A DNA stretch of 64,000 bases, from the NCBI GenBank assembly GCA_007922195.1, contig ML682119.1, positions 153,697 to 217,696 of the forward strand, given 5' to 3'. The notes beneath the pieces are model-generated. The model worked only from the letters and a program-made list of their open reading frames with translations, was not told the DNA's origin and did not search any database. Of the stretch, positions 48,701-62,500 are shown piece after piece; the stretch's first letter is position 1; every line of letters starts with the position of its first letter. Source of the stretch: Podocnemis expansa (taxonomy: Eukaryota > Chordata > Testudines > Podocnemididae). The translations under genes were made by a program, and so were the position numbers.

Positions 48701-51700
48701 CCAGGATGTGGAACAGTAAAACAATGTGACCACAAATTAACGGTTGAGGATGCTCAGAAGACCCTGCTGGAGTATAATGTCTTACTGAGCTAGCCCTCTC
48801 TCCATCTAGGGACTGGTCTACACTATAGTTCTGTCAACAAAAGTCAGCTTTTGTTGACAAAACAGTGCTGGTGTACCTAGTGAGAAAGGGAGAAATTAGG
48901 CAGCTTGTTCTGGGCTACAAGCTGGGATGGGAGAAGCCACGGGCAGCTTTTCCATCTGCTTCCTGCCAGTAGCCAGTCAGTCTTGTCATAGGTGTTGTTC
49001 TTAGTCATGGCAGATCTAGAGTCAAGAGATGCAGTCGTAGAGTTCACCTCCCATCCTAGCTGGGAGAAGGGGAAAGGAAGACATCTTTCTCATTGCCATC
49101 TGGCCACAACATTCCCCCCATCCTGCCAACCCCTCTGCCAGCTACCCCTGCTCACTACCTATTGCTCCATAAATACCTCTGCCAATCACTCATTAGTTAC
49201 CCTGCTGCCCACCATCATCTCTTTCTCCAATATGATCCTTGAGGTTCAGTCTCTCAAGACTCCACCCAGCTGTCTAATTTTCAGATCTTAGTAGGCACAA
49301 CATAGTGAGGAAGCTGGACAGGAGTGCTGTCCCACAACAGACGAGTTCAGCTAAAAGGAACACATAGTAAAACAAGTTCCAGAGAGGCAGCCGTGTTAGT
49401 CTAGCTCAGTAAAACAAACAAGGAGTCCTGTGGCACTTAAAAGAGTAAAACAAAAAAATTATTGCATGAGCTTTCATAGGAGGAAATCCCACTTCGTCAG
49501 ACACTTTGAAGAAAAACCTAATTTTTAAGAAAGCGTCTGACAAAGTGGGATTTTCTCCCACAAAAACTCATTCAAAAGATAAATTTGTTATGTCTTAAGT
49601 GCCACAGGACTCCTTGTTTTTTTTTATAGAATACAAAAGCTCCAAACGGGCAGCCATGTTAGTCTAGTTCAGCAAAACAAACAAGGGGTCCTCTGGCACT
49701 TTTAAAGACTAACAAATATGTTTATCACATGAGCTTTCATGGGATTTTCTCCTGCAAAGTGCCACAGGACCTGTTTGCTTTTTGGTAAAATAAAAGACTT
49801 TCAATGAACTCTTAACTAGCTTTATCATTGAACAGTAGGAGGAAGAGATTAAAGCATGCTTGGGGCTCTTAGGCAGGGCCCATACTTCCAGGCAGAGCTA
49901 CCTGTCCCCACCCCTTGTCAGTCTTCACAGGGCTCTGGCATCTGAATTTATTTAGCTTGTTCAGTTCAGATGACCGTGAACTGTCAATCGAAACAGGCGA
50001 AGCACAGTTCTGCTGCCGTATGCATATACAAGAAGGACGCCAACATTTTATTACCCCTGCATTTAACACACTACAGTGATTTGTAACCCAACACTGATCA
50101 AAGGGGTTCACTTGGGCAAAGCAGTCCCATCATGAGCACCTAAGCATCGTGGGTGTACTCATCCATATACTAGCTCAGGAGGCGAGAGTCCATTAAGACC
50201 CTGCTTACATAAGCTAAACATAACAAACTCCTTAAGTCTCTCACGACAATGTATGTTTCCAGTTCTCAAATAATTTTTGTGGCTCTCCTTTAAATCCTCT
50301 CCAATTTAACAACTTCCTTCTTCAAATGTGCACATCAGAATTAGACATAGTAGTCCAATGTCTTTCTCCCCAGTGCTCTGCACAGAGGTAAAATCAACTC
50401 CCAGCTCTTATTTGCTTCGGTCTTGTTTAAACATTGTAGGATGTGGCCCTGGAACTCATGTTCAGTTTTGTCCTCTATGACATATATTCTTCTGAAAGTC
50501 ATTGTTTTCCATGACATAGTGCCACATTCTGGACATCTTGCTCTGACTTCCTCCTTTGTACAGGGCCGGATTATCAAAGAGGCTTTAGGGACTTAAGCCC
50601 CAGACCCAGGCACAAGGGGGGTTCCTAACTCCAGCCCCTAAAACCCCTGCAATGATCCAGCCCCCACCACTCAACTCAGTGCTGTGAACGGGGAGGGCGG
50701 GTGGCCTCTGGGCCAGACAGACCAGGCTGGCTCTGCATTACGTCCCACCCCACGGCTGGCTGGCCCACCTCTGGGGGCGGGGTGGGGGGGGGTCAGCACA
50801 CCTGTTTTCTCCATGGGGAAACAGGGTCAGCTGGCGCACAACGAGGCCTCTGCCATGGGCTTTTAGGGCACTGTGTGCCAGCTGACCCCCCACCCCCTGG
50901 GGACAGACTAGCCAGAGGGGGGCCAGGGCAGAAGAGCCCTCTGGCCCCATCCAACCCCCCAGTGACAGGGTGGCGAGGGCTGGCCTGTGCAGCCGAGGGA
51001 GGTGGCTGCAGTTGGGGGCCCCAGGCACGAGGGTGCACAGGCCAGTTAATCCAGCCCTACCTTAGCACTTTGCTCTTCCTTGCTTTTCTCCTACAGAAAG
51101 CAGGCAAAGAGGAAGAAGTATGAACACCAGATTGTTATAAGCTGCTAAGTGTAGTGCTCAGACCCCCTAGCGCTGTTGCTGCTTTGGTTCATTGAACTCA
51201 GCCTCTCACCTTGAACCACTTAATGAGCATCAGACTTTCTGCAAATTCGCTGCCTTGTAATAGATCCCCAGTTTTGCTGAGCCTGCTCATATCTTTTTGT
51301 CATGTCACTTGGGCTCTGTCTGTATACTTCTATAACGTTTTCAATATTGCTTCCCAAAGTGCAACTAGATAGCATGCACTACCTGAGATAAATCTCATGT
51401 GGGTGAGGTCTGTTTGAGGAGGATCAAAGCTAGCGTTTGAGTTCCAAGTATGGAGAAAAAATATTAGAAGAATCGTAACATGTTGATGGTATGTGACCTT
51501 TTTATAGGGGGTGGTTATTCCAGGAACCTCTTGGTCAAATGATACTAATTTTGGATCAAGTTTGTAGCGAAAGGGACCTGAGGTTCCTTGAGGTGATAAA
51601 ATCCACAGAGGCAGAGGAGGCCTGTTTATAAGCAGCTTTATTCGAATAAAAGGAGCACGCAGAGTGGGGGAGCCACTCAGCGAACTCATCTAGTGTTCAG

Positions 51701-54700
51701 CATAGCAGCCCTTTTATTCCCTAACACCGGCCGCAGGGTTCCCTCTCCCTTCCCCATTGGCTAGGGTAGTCAGGAGGTACAGACTTTCCGTTCCGCCTAC
51801 TTCATGTTCTCCTTAACATGTGCCCCCCCCGTTACATACATCGCATGTTGCACAAAGCAATAATTATGCCTCCCCTGGGTGTGCAAGTACATATTCATAA
51901 GCTCATTAAGCCTCCGTACTTCTCCTGTGGGGTCTTCACACCTAGCTTGTTCATGGAAACTTGTGGTTTAACTGACAGACTGGCTAGCAAGTTACTTAGT
52001 GGTTATAACAGGTGTCTAAAGCGACTGAGGGGAGGGGGGTGCTGTTTGTGGTTTGACAAAAACAGGTATTCAAGAGCAGAATTTCCTTCAATTCCCCCCT
52101 TTTCCTTTTACAAAGGTTCTTTTTGGCAAACCCTAGATACCATAAGGCTGACTTGGTCTACGCGAGGGGTGGGCTTATCTTGGGGGACAAGATGAAGCTG
52201 CATGACCTGATGAGGCTTTGAATCCTCAGTAATAGCCATCACCTGCATACTTTCTACCACATGAGTGATAAGCTTAAGGAGGCAAGGAATAAAGCAGGGG
52301 ATACAAACAAGGCCAGCCACTACACAGAAGCCCATAAACAACATGCGCTTGAGCCAGGGGCCCCTGGGTAACCAAGAAAAGAAATCAAATTCCCACCCCT
52401 TCCATGTTTGCACTGGCACATGTGCCAGTTTCCTAATTTCCTGAGTGATTTGCTTTACCACTTTTCCATTATCATCAATGTGCAGGCAGCAACTGGAGTC
52501 ATTTAATTTCCCACATACTCCTCCCTCCTCCACTAGGAGGTAGTCCAAGACCACTCGGTGTTGATAGATTGCAGTTCTCATTTGGGTTATTTGGTCAGCC
52601 AATAAATCTAGAGCCCGAGCAGTCTGGTTGGTAATGATTTCGACAACTGCTTGCAACCGGATGATTCGGTTTAAGTTATAAATTGGTTCTCGTGCCCCAT
52701 ATATTGGTTCATGGGGATTCCAAGTTGCAGGGCCATAGTGCTGGATGATTCTTTCTGGGGGCCACTCATCCTTTCCCCAAGCCTGGCCACTCCCCCCGGC
52801 TAGGGAGGTTTCAACTGATCTTTTGCTCTTCCCAAGGTTATCATAAACCCTTACCCCCAACTGGTCTCCTTGAGAGTCCCCAAGTAAGAAAAACAGGGGT
52901 CTAATATACCCTATATAACAAATACCGTCCCAGTCAGCTGGTAGCCACCTGTATGCCTTGTGCCCACAAATCCAATAATGACCCTTGGCTGCCTTAGTGC
53001 CCTTCGGGAAAGGACCAAACCCCTGCCAGGGGTTTTGTCCTGAGCTGACAGGGAAATCAAAATAGAGAGTGGTATTTTTGCCAAGTGGGCTTACATTTAC
53101 CGCTCCCTGGACAAAGCATTGGAAGGACCCACTTGTTTTGGTGCTATTGGAGCACAGGGGATCCTTTCCATCGCTAGACCAAAAATACCGAAGTGCTGCC
53201 TTAGTTCCGTTTGCATAAAACCATCCCCATAGCTCTTGGTTGTATGGTCCTTTGTATTCCCTTACTCTATTGCTTAAGCTCCCACTCACTTTGTAGGGAG
53301 AAAATGTGTAGGTGCATTTGCTTCTGCCAACACTGACACCTGTTGCCACCGTTCGATTAAGACAAAATTTGACCCATCCCGGGATACTGCACGTGCCATG
53401 GAGAACCTGGAGAATCCCAAGTTGGGGACCGGACTGTTACCTCAGACCTACTACTTATCAGCCAACGGGGCTCCAGAGGATAAGCCACCCATGGCCATGC
53501 ATCCCTTCCTCCTGGTCCCCCACACACCCAGCACTCAGTTAAGTTGAAGGCCTTAGCTATTGCTTCGGCCAAGGTGAAGTAGCTATTACCTCTGGGGTCT
53601 TCCAGGATAGGGGTGGAGCCTGGGGTTAATGCTAATGCTATATTTGCTAAAATCAGAGCCATTAACATTGTTTGAAAATTCTTACCCATTGGGAATCTCT
53701 TTAGGATGTTGGAGTTTCTACCACAGTTTTTCTTCCACAAACCAGAGACGCTCCTGGGACCCTGTTATTATGACTATTTTTACAACAGAAACAACCCCAA
53801 ATAAATGCCAGGATTATTGTTCCCACAATAAAAAGGGTGGGGAAATAATTTTCCAGTCCCAACATTAATGTCTTCTTAGAATTAACTTTGGCCCTGTTTC
53901 CTCCTCCTTGAGCTCAGAGGTCCAGTGTTGAGGCTTCGGCACAGCTTTAGCTCGAGTGTGGTGAGTCCAACCATGTTCTGCAGTCTTGACTGAGGTCTCA
54001 GTAGTCAACAGGACTTGGAAGGGGCCGCGCCACTTAGCAGTCAGAGGAGAGTCCTTCCATTCCTTTATTAGGACCCAGTCTCCAGGCTGTATCCGGTGGA
54101 CCAGAAAGTCGAGTGGTAGACGTTGAGTCAATTGAGCTTCCTGTCGAAGAGAAGTGACATGGGACAGTACTCTGGCCACATATTTGTGTATATAGTGGTC
54201 AGTTATTTCCACATTAACCTGAGGTCCAGCCTGCCCTGGGTAGGGGATTCTGAACAGGATTTCAAATGGGGATAACCCCAAACCTTCTCGGGGTTTAGCC
54301 CTTATTCTGGCTAAGGCTAAAGGCAGCAGTCATGTCCAGGGCATCTTGGTTTCTATTACCAATTTTAGCAGATGATTTTTGATTTCCCGATTCATCCTTT
54401 CCACTTTCCCTGAACTTTGTGGGTGCCATGGGGTGTGTAGGTCCCACTGGATCCCCAGTGCAGACACCACCCCCTGTAAAACTTTCCCAGTGAAATGTGT
54501 GCCTCGGTCAGAATCAGTAGCCTCAATCATACCATACCTGGGGATTAACTGTTCAAGAAGAATTCTTATTACCACTTCGGTGGTGGCTGAAGCTACAGGA
54601 AAGGCCTCTGGCCACCCTGTTAGTTGACATATTATGACCAGGATATAGCGGAGGCGTCCAACCCGGGGCATTTCACTAAAGTCTACCTGGCACCGCTGGA

Positions 54701-57700
54701 AAGGCCTAGTGGCCCAGGGGCGCCCCCCCTTGCCACCTCCCGGACAATTTTGGCATTGACCTTAGCACAGACCAGGCATCCTGCCACCACTTGCTGGGCC
54801 AATTTGAACAGGCCCAGGGTGGCGTATTGCTTTAAGAACATTTCAGCCAGTCCCTTGGTGCCCCAATGCCCTCCCTCATGGAGTTGATGTAACATGTGGC
54901 GGGCCAAGCTTTTAGGGACCCACTGACTATCGGTGGCGGTATACCATTTCCCTCCTTTTTCCTGGGCCCCACTTTGTTTTATAACAGATAGCTCCTCAGC
55001 TGGGAATACCGGTGTATCCTCATTGGGTGCCCAAACTGGTAAGAGAGCCAAGAGAGGTGTTACTGCCGGCCCCAGAGCAGCTCTTTTTGCTTCAGCATCT
55101 GCTAGTCTATTTCCCACTGCCTCGTCTGTTATACCAGTTTGGTGACCTTTTACATGTATAACTGCAATGCATCGAGGTGCCTCAATGGCTTCCAGCAGTT
55201 CCCTTATCAATTTTTCATGTACTAGCGTCTTTCCCCTGGTGTTAAGGAGACCCCTCTCTTCCCATAATTTACCAAACGCATGAACAACTCCATATGCATA
55301 CTTGGAATCAGTGTATATGTTTACCACCTCCCCTGCATTGAGCTGGCAAGCCCTCTTTAAAGCATACAGCTCTGCTGAGGGGAGCCTTCCTGCCTCGATT
55401 AGCTCCTTACCACTAACCACTGCATACCCAGTGACTCTTTTTCCCTCTATCATCCGAGAGGATCCATCTACATACACATTTTTGCCACCAAACCATGGAA
55501 TATTTTTGAGGTCCACCCGTGCTCGGGTCTGCAAGTCCACCACCTCAATACAATCGTGATTAGGTTCCCCTCCCCCAACACCAAGGAGGGAGGCTGGATT
55601 CAACCCTCCCTCACACCTAATTTCCAAATCATCCTGTTCCATTAGACAGGTTTCATATTGCAACAACCATGCACTAGTCATCCACTTAGAGGCCCTTTCT
55701 GTCAGCAAGGTTCTCACTTGGTGTGGAACATGGACTATCAGTGACCCTCCCGCAATAAGCCTTCGGGTCTCCCTTACCAGTGATGCAGTGGAGGCACAAT
55801 TTTGAAGGCAATGGGGCCATCCCCTTGCCACTGGGTCCAGTAATTTGGAGAAATAGGCCACCGGCCCTTTGTCCCCCCCATAGTCCTGTGCCAGAACTCC
55901 TAAGGCATGCCCCTGTTTAGTATCCACATACAAATGGAATGGCTTGTCTGGGTCAGGCAGGGCCAGTGCCAGAGCTTGTATTAACTTCCCTTTAAGTTCC
56001 TCAAAGCTTTTTCTGTCACCTGTTGTCCATGAACCAGACCATGGCACAGTCCCTCTCTAGTTTTCCCTTCTTGAAATCATTTACATAAAAATTAAAAACC
56101 TGGCATATGTAGACATTATCTGACCCTGTAGGGGGCCACCGAAATCCCCTATCCAGTTTATACCTTGGCCAGATAAAATAACAGAGATTAGTCATAATAC
56201 TCTTAGTAATTTCCTTGGGAATTCTCAATGAATTCCAAAACCTTAACATCCTACCCAATGGACTATCTGGGGGAATATCAGGGCTGCAGTCCTTGTTTTT
56301 CTTATCATCCCCTCCGGACGATTTTCCCTTTCCACATATATTTCCCATGTTCCTTACCTCTTTATCCCAAGGTCTTCCCCCGTGACCAGGTGTTGCGGTA
56401 CCGTCTTATTCCTTGCCTTCAGGTGGCCTCTTGCCACCTCCTATTCGTCTGCCTCTGTCTTAGTCTCGGGTGTCCAGTCTCCGTTCGGATCTCCCTGCCG
56501 TTGAAGGAGGTCGATCGCCCAAGTGGGCGAGGCACGCCGTTGACTCCTATTCCCCAGCGAGACGTCCGAAGGGCGGAAGGATCCCGGACGAGCCCCCAAT
56601 TGTAGCGAATGGGACCTGAGGTTCCTTGAGGTGATAAAATCCACAGAGGCAGAGGAGGCCTGTTTATAAGCAGCTTTATTCGAATAAAGGGAGCACGCAG
56701 AGTGGGGGAGCCACTCAGCGAACTCGTCTAGTGTTCAGCATAGCAGCCCTTTTATTCCCTAACACCGGCCGCAGGGTTCCCTCTCCCTTCCCCATTGGCT
56801 AGGGTAGTCAGGAGGTACAGACTTTCCGTTCCGCCTACTTCATGTTCTCCTTAACATGTGCCCCCCCCCCGTTACATACATCGCATGTTGCACAAAGCAA
56901 TAATTATGCCTCCCCTGGGTGTGCAAGTACATATTCATAAGCTCATTAAGCCTCCGTACTTCTCCTGTGGGGTCTTCACACCTAGCTTGTTCATGGAAAC
57001 TTGTGGTTTAACTGACAGACTGGCTAGCAAGTTACTTAGTGGTTATAACAGGTGTCTAAAGCGACTGAGGGGAGGGGGGTGCTGTTTGTGGTTTGACAAA
57101 AACAGGTATTCAAGAGCAGAATTTCCTTCAAGTTGAACAGTCCCAGTCTTTTTAATGTCTCCTCATACAGAAGCTGTTCCATCCTAATCAATTTATTTGC
57201 CCTTCTCTTTATCTTTTCCAATTCTAATACACCTTTTTTTAATGGAGTAAGAAGAACTGCACACAGATTCAAAGTGTGGGAGTGCCATAGATTTATATAG
57301 TTACATGTAATAGTTTTGATTTTATTATCTTCTAGCAGAAATACCCAGCATCGCCCGGGGAAAATATAGTAAAAGGTGTGATAAATCAACTATATCAATT
57401 ACATTAACATAGTATATTTTATCTGAAATACTTTTCTCTTATATATTACTTTAAGAAATTAACATAACTAGTGATGTGCTTACAAAACGCATCAACATTT
57501 AACTCATTTCTTGATAACAAAAGGTATAGTGAATGAACTATGTAAATGACTTTAACATAACATATTTTATTGGAAATACTTTTTCTTTTCTCATATTACT
57601 TTAAGAAATTAACATAGCTAAAGCTGTGCTTACAAAACATATTTGCATTTAATATATTGCCTAATAATAAACCATATTTTTTGTTTTTTCTTCCTTGAGC

Positions 57701-59539
57701 AAAAACATACAAATCTTTCCTCATTCCAACTCTTGCAGTAGCAACGTATAATTGACTATGACTGAAGGAATTGAACCTCAAATCTACTCCAGCAACTTTC
57801 AGTGTTTGTCCTTGTGATTTGTAAATAACCATGGCAAATGCTAGGGGGAGGTGGAAGTGGCAGATCTGTAGGTATCATTTCTATTGGCATTAGTACATCT
57901 TGGTAGTGGCATATGACACACTTAACAGAAGAGTCCACCGAATGCCTGTGATCAGGAGCTACTAAACTAATTATCAGTGAGCCCAGCTGGAGCTTTGGGG
58001 GAACTGATTTTGAGATCTAACCAATAGAGTTATTTAAGTTGAGGAAATCAGTAGTATCCATCCAAAATTTTGTGTTACTAGCTCTTACCATTTTGAAGAT
58101 CTTTCAGGACAAAATCCAAACAAACTAACTTTCTAAAATATTTATAAGAGCACCTTCCTAATGTTTCCTAATATTCTGTTAGCTTCTTGAATTACTTCAC
58201 ATTGAGGGGATGTTTTCAGAAAACTAATCACAATTCCAAGATTTTTTTTAAGTGGTAATAGCTAATTTAGATCCTTTCATTTTCTGTGTATAGCTGGGGT
58301 AATTTTTTCCAGTGTGCAATACTTTGCACTTATCAACATTCAATTTCCCTCCCATTTTGTCACCCAGTCTTGTGAGATTCTGTTGTAACTCTTTTTAGTC
58401 AGCTTTCANNNNNNNNNNNNNNNNNNNNNNNNNNNNNNNNNNNNNNNNNNNNNNNNNNNNNNNNNNNNNNNNNNNNNNNNNNNNNNNNNNNNNNNNNNNN
58501 NNNNNNNNNNNNNNNNNNNNNNNNNNNNNNNNNNNNNNNNNNNNNNNNNNNNNNNNNNNNNNNNNNNNNNNNNNNNNNNNNNNNNNNNNNNNNNNNNNNN
58601 NNNNNNNNNNNNNNNNNNNNNNNNNNNNNNNNNNNNNNNNNNNNNNNNNNNNNNNNNNNNNNNNNNNNNNNNNNNNNNNNNNNNNNNNNNNNNNNNNNNN
58701 NNNNNNNNNNNNNNNNNNNNNNNNNNNNNNNNNNNNNNNNNNNNNNNNNNNNNNNNNNNNNNNNNNNNNNNNNNNNNNNNNNNNNNNNNNNNNNNNNNNN
58801 NNNNNNNNGGTCTCAGTGGGATTTTCAAAACTGCCTAAGCAGGTTAGGCACATAACTTGCATTGTAAATCAAAATAAACGTTTTAACATTAGCAATATGC
58901 TGTTAGGAAAAAAGTTGTTGTTGTTGGTTTTTTTTTTTTTTTGTTCTTTTTTTGGTAAAAGCTATTTTTTATCCCTCTCCCCACACTGCACCCCCCCCCC
59001 ACACAAAATAAATAAGTAAATAATTTTAACCAGTTGTGTCACTTAAAATATTCTGGGACCCTTATTAGACACTGAACCTTTGGTTTCCACTCCAAAACAG
59101 AATGAGATGTCTCCTAAACCCATTGGAGCTAGGACCCTTGACAGGGAAGTGGAGAAGGAGTAGAAATTCAATCATATATTCACACTGATCTTTCCCATAT
59201 CATTGTCCAGGCTGATATAGATGAACATTATGGGACTCTGCTGAGAAAGAACAAAACCATTTCTCAAAAAATCTGCCAGGACCTCCTCTTCAAGCTGTCA
59301 GCTGACATGGAAAAGAAGCTCCATGATGGGGTTTATATGCGTCCTGGAGGGCATGGAATGTATGTGAAAGACCAGAAACAAGTGGTGGAGCATTTCCAGA
59401 GAACACCCAACAAAGGAGTCATGGTGAGTGACTAAGAGGCCAGTGAAATTGTTCAGGGAACAGCTGGTGTGCTTTGGCTTTTTTATGCTTCTGAACTGGT
59501 CACAAACTGATCACATATCTGTGAAAGGCTTATGTGCAT

Positions 59540-59579
<40 letters not shown>

Positions 59580-62500
59580 CGCATGTGTGCATGCGTGCAT
59601 GCATGTGAATTCAGTTTCTAACTACATAGGGGTTACTCATACCAGCTTCGTCAGTCTACTTGATGCATGTAATAATCCTGCATGCCTGCCCTGGGAGTTT
59701 CAACTCACTATTCCACTTCTTCAGAGTATATTAATATTGAGAGACCCTAGCTTATGCAACACATGAGCTGTTTCCCCTTTCTTTAGGTATCTTTGGCCAA
59801 AACTATTGAAGCGCTGTGTTCTGATTTGTGCCTGACACATTACTCCACACATGGTAATCAGGAGACTGTCACTTAGAAGAAGGATCTCCTTTGTTTTGTT
59901 GTGACTTCTGCAATTTTGATCATTGGTGTTTTTAGTATGACACCATGAAGCTTGGCTTAACTTCTGTTAACACTATGGTTCTCCACAGTTTTCAAGACTT
60001 ACACAGCTACCACTTTGGAACATGCTAGGCTATTTCAGCAAAACAAACAAGGAGTCTTGTGGCATTTTTAAAGACTAACAAATTTATTTATCACATACAT
60101 TTTTGTGGGTATAAGTCCACTTCTTTGGATGTATGAAATAGAAACTGCAGAATATCAGGTATATATACATGCAGGGCCGGTCTGTCCATAGAGGTGACCA
60201 AGATGGTCACCTAGGGCACCAAGGGGCTCCCTCAAGGCAGTCTTGGGGGGCAGGGTCGAGAGGGGCAATCCTACCCTCATCCCCATGGTTCTGTGGGCCC
60301 CATGCTGTCCTGCCGTGAGCAGGACAGAGCAGGGCCTTCACCGCTGAACCCCATGGCTGTGCTGTCCCCCACCCACTCCCCACTGCTTTCGGCATGGAGA
60401 CAAAAGTAGCGGGGAATTGGGGGCCAGGAGCACGCATCTGGCCTCCCCCCTGGGCCAGCTCGCCCCACTCCCAGGGTGGGGAACAGCTGGCCCAGGGGTG
60501 GAGCACGCCAGCCCAGAAGCCGGGCTCCACTCTCCCACCCCTCCAATGGGCCAGCTCTTCAGCCTTGGGGTCAGGGCAGGCCAGCCCAAAAGTTGGGCAG
60601 GAGAACGGGGCCCAGCCCTGGACCAGCCCGCTCTGCCCCAGCTCAGGGGAGGGGCGGGAGTGTGGGGCCAGTCTGCAGCCCCCCCCCCAGCGCCGGGGGG
60701 GGGGTCCCACAAAGGCCAATTGCCCAAGGTCCCACACCTTCCCCAGGGCCACCAAAATTACAGGCACCTAGGGTGCCAGCAAACCTTGGGCTGGCCCTGT
60801 ATATGTATACAGAAAAGGGTAGGTCACAAGGTCAATTCAAAATCACTGGAGTGCCCGAAGCTCATGTAGCTTCCAGCAACCAGCTCCAGCTTCAATCCAA
60901 ATAATTCAAACATTACTAGACTTTGTCAGATTTTTTGTACTACTCATGGCCAATACAAGCTACAAACTTGCTTACATAGGAATGGGGTCCTCCTCCCTGT
61001 AGTGCACCTCCTTGTGTCTAGGTCTGGGAAAGTAGCTCTCACTCCATGTGGTGCCTCCTTCATTCACTTTGCCATAGTGTCTCTTCTGCTAACTTGTCTT
61101 GCCAGGTCACCATTTAGTCCAGACTTTCTGGCATTACAAAGTCCAACAAGACCACTGTCCAGATGCCTTCTCTGGATGGGGTTCATCCCTAACTGTGGAC
61201 TATAAAAGTGGCTGCCCACAATGCTGGGTTCCAGTTCAGGGACATTATAATCAGCAATCCAGGACCTCAGCCCTGTTCTCTGGGCTTCTTTATCTCTGTC
61301 TTTTCTTAACTGGATCTGAGTTTACCACTGAAGTTTATTGTACTCCCAATGGCTAGTTTGCTCCCTCATAGCCACAGAGACTACTCTCTCCCTCAAACCA
61401 CCCCCCCCCCTTGTCCCTGGCAGCTTTTCTTATTCTAGGGAGTAACTGCAACCTCATTTCTCAGCATCCCCCTTCTGCTTTCAGCCTCCTGGTTTTTTAC
61501 ACTGTCAAAGCCATTCTCCAGCCAGACTTAATTCTAATTAACCCTGTCTCAGCCTCTCATAGGTGAGGCCAGGTAACTTAATTGGCCTCTCACATTCTCA
61601 TTAACCCTATCAGGGCTAGTGTGAGAAGCACACCCTATCACAGCTCCATTAGAGGCAGGGAGAGGCTGATGCAAAGTTTCCATGTAAAGACAGAATTTCA
61701 AAGTTTTCTAAAAATCACAGAGGTATCGTGGATGAGGCAATATGTTTTACTCGACCCATGTCAGATGTTGGTCAATAAAAGCTATTACTTCACATATCTT
61801 TTCTCTCTAATATCCCAGGCCTGATATGACTACATGAACACTGCATACTAAAAAACTCACAGAGAGAATGAGCCTGACTTAAAAAAAGTTCTGGCTTATT
61901 AGGGCTGGGATCAAATTCATAGTACAAATTTGGGGTCATTGTATTAAGGATTTCTGAGTTACACACCCCAAAACTGAGCTACATGTAAATTTTTCAGACT
62001 TTTAAAACTATTTTTAAGAATGTAAGAACAGCTACAGACCACACTGGATCAGATCAATGGTCCATCTAGCTCAGCATTCTGTCTTCTGACAGCGGCCAGT
62101 ACCAAGTATTTCAGTGGGAAGGAACAAAAGAGGAGATCTGCAAGTGACCATCCCTGCTAATCCCTTCCCGCCTTCTGGCAATCAGAGACAAGGGACACTT
62201 CAGAGATGTGAAAATCTGGTTCTCCTCCTTCTAAAACCTGCATCTTGAATCCCTGAAATAAGCTATTCAGTGGTACCAAGACCTAGTTTTGAATCCTAAT
62301 ATTTCAAGATTTATTGGACTTTGATTCCGGCACTACAGCTTGGTGTTCCTGGCTCTGCTTTACAGTGCTTGTCACTACACCCATTGCCTTAGATGGAAAC
62401 ATAGAGCTTAGAGCAGTGGCTTAGCAGTTAACATTTCTGCAACGCCTTGTTTTCTCAGGAAACATGTGTTCAGGACTGCTCTCTGCCTCCCATCGAGACA

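Larger units (their letters stand above)
51563..57130 (-). mobile_element. Endogenous gammaretrovirus-like provirus, defective
   Basis: The 5568-bp provirus lies antisense to the GBP gene in intron 7, flanked by AGTT at 51559-51562 and 57131-57134. The two LTRs (528 and 530 bp) differ by three substitutions and one C-run length difference, so insertion is recent. Order on the - strand: LTR, tRNA-Pro primer site, gag start, deletion, RNase H/integrase, env, polypurine tract, LTR. Most of gag, all of protease and the catalytic reverse transcriptase are absent, and the remaining frames have shifts and stops. It cannot make virus. Confidence 0.95.
57131..58408 (-). mobile_element. CR1/L2-like LINE, split by a Helitron fragment; runs into the gap
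   Basis: On - the segment 57131-57330 gives [28 protein letters not shown], a LINE ORF2 C-terminal block, interrupted at 57331. It resumes at about 58156 (TTCCTAATGTTTCCTAATATTCTG, matching 15131-15155) and continues to the N gap. The provirus sits at its left end. Confidence 0.7.
48438..59210 (+). other. GBP intron 7
   Basis: 10.8 kb holding a short hairpin (48834), two palindromic SINEs, a hAT MITE, an antisense provirus (51563-57130), a LINE carrying a Helitron remnant, and the 400-N gap. 49000-49370 and 49790-50560 have no recognised content; 51060-51562 likewise. Confidence 0.6.

Noticed and set aside
58395..58862. 155-codon frame on -
   Set aside because: It is almost entirely N from the assembly gap.
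60207..60767. 186-codon open frame on - and overlapping + frames
   Set aside because: GC-rich MITE interior, low-complexity translation, no domain.
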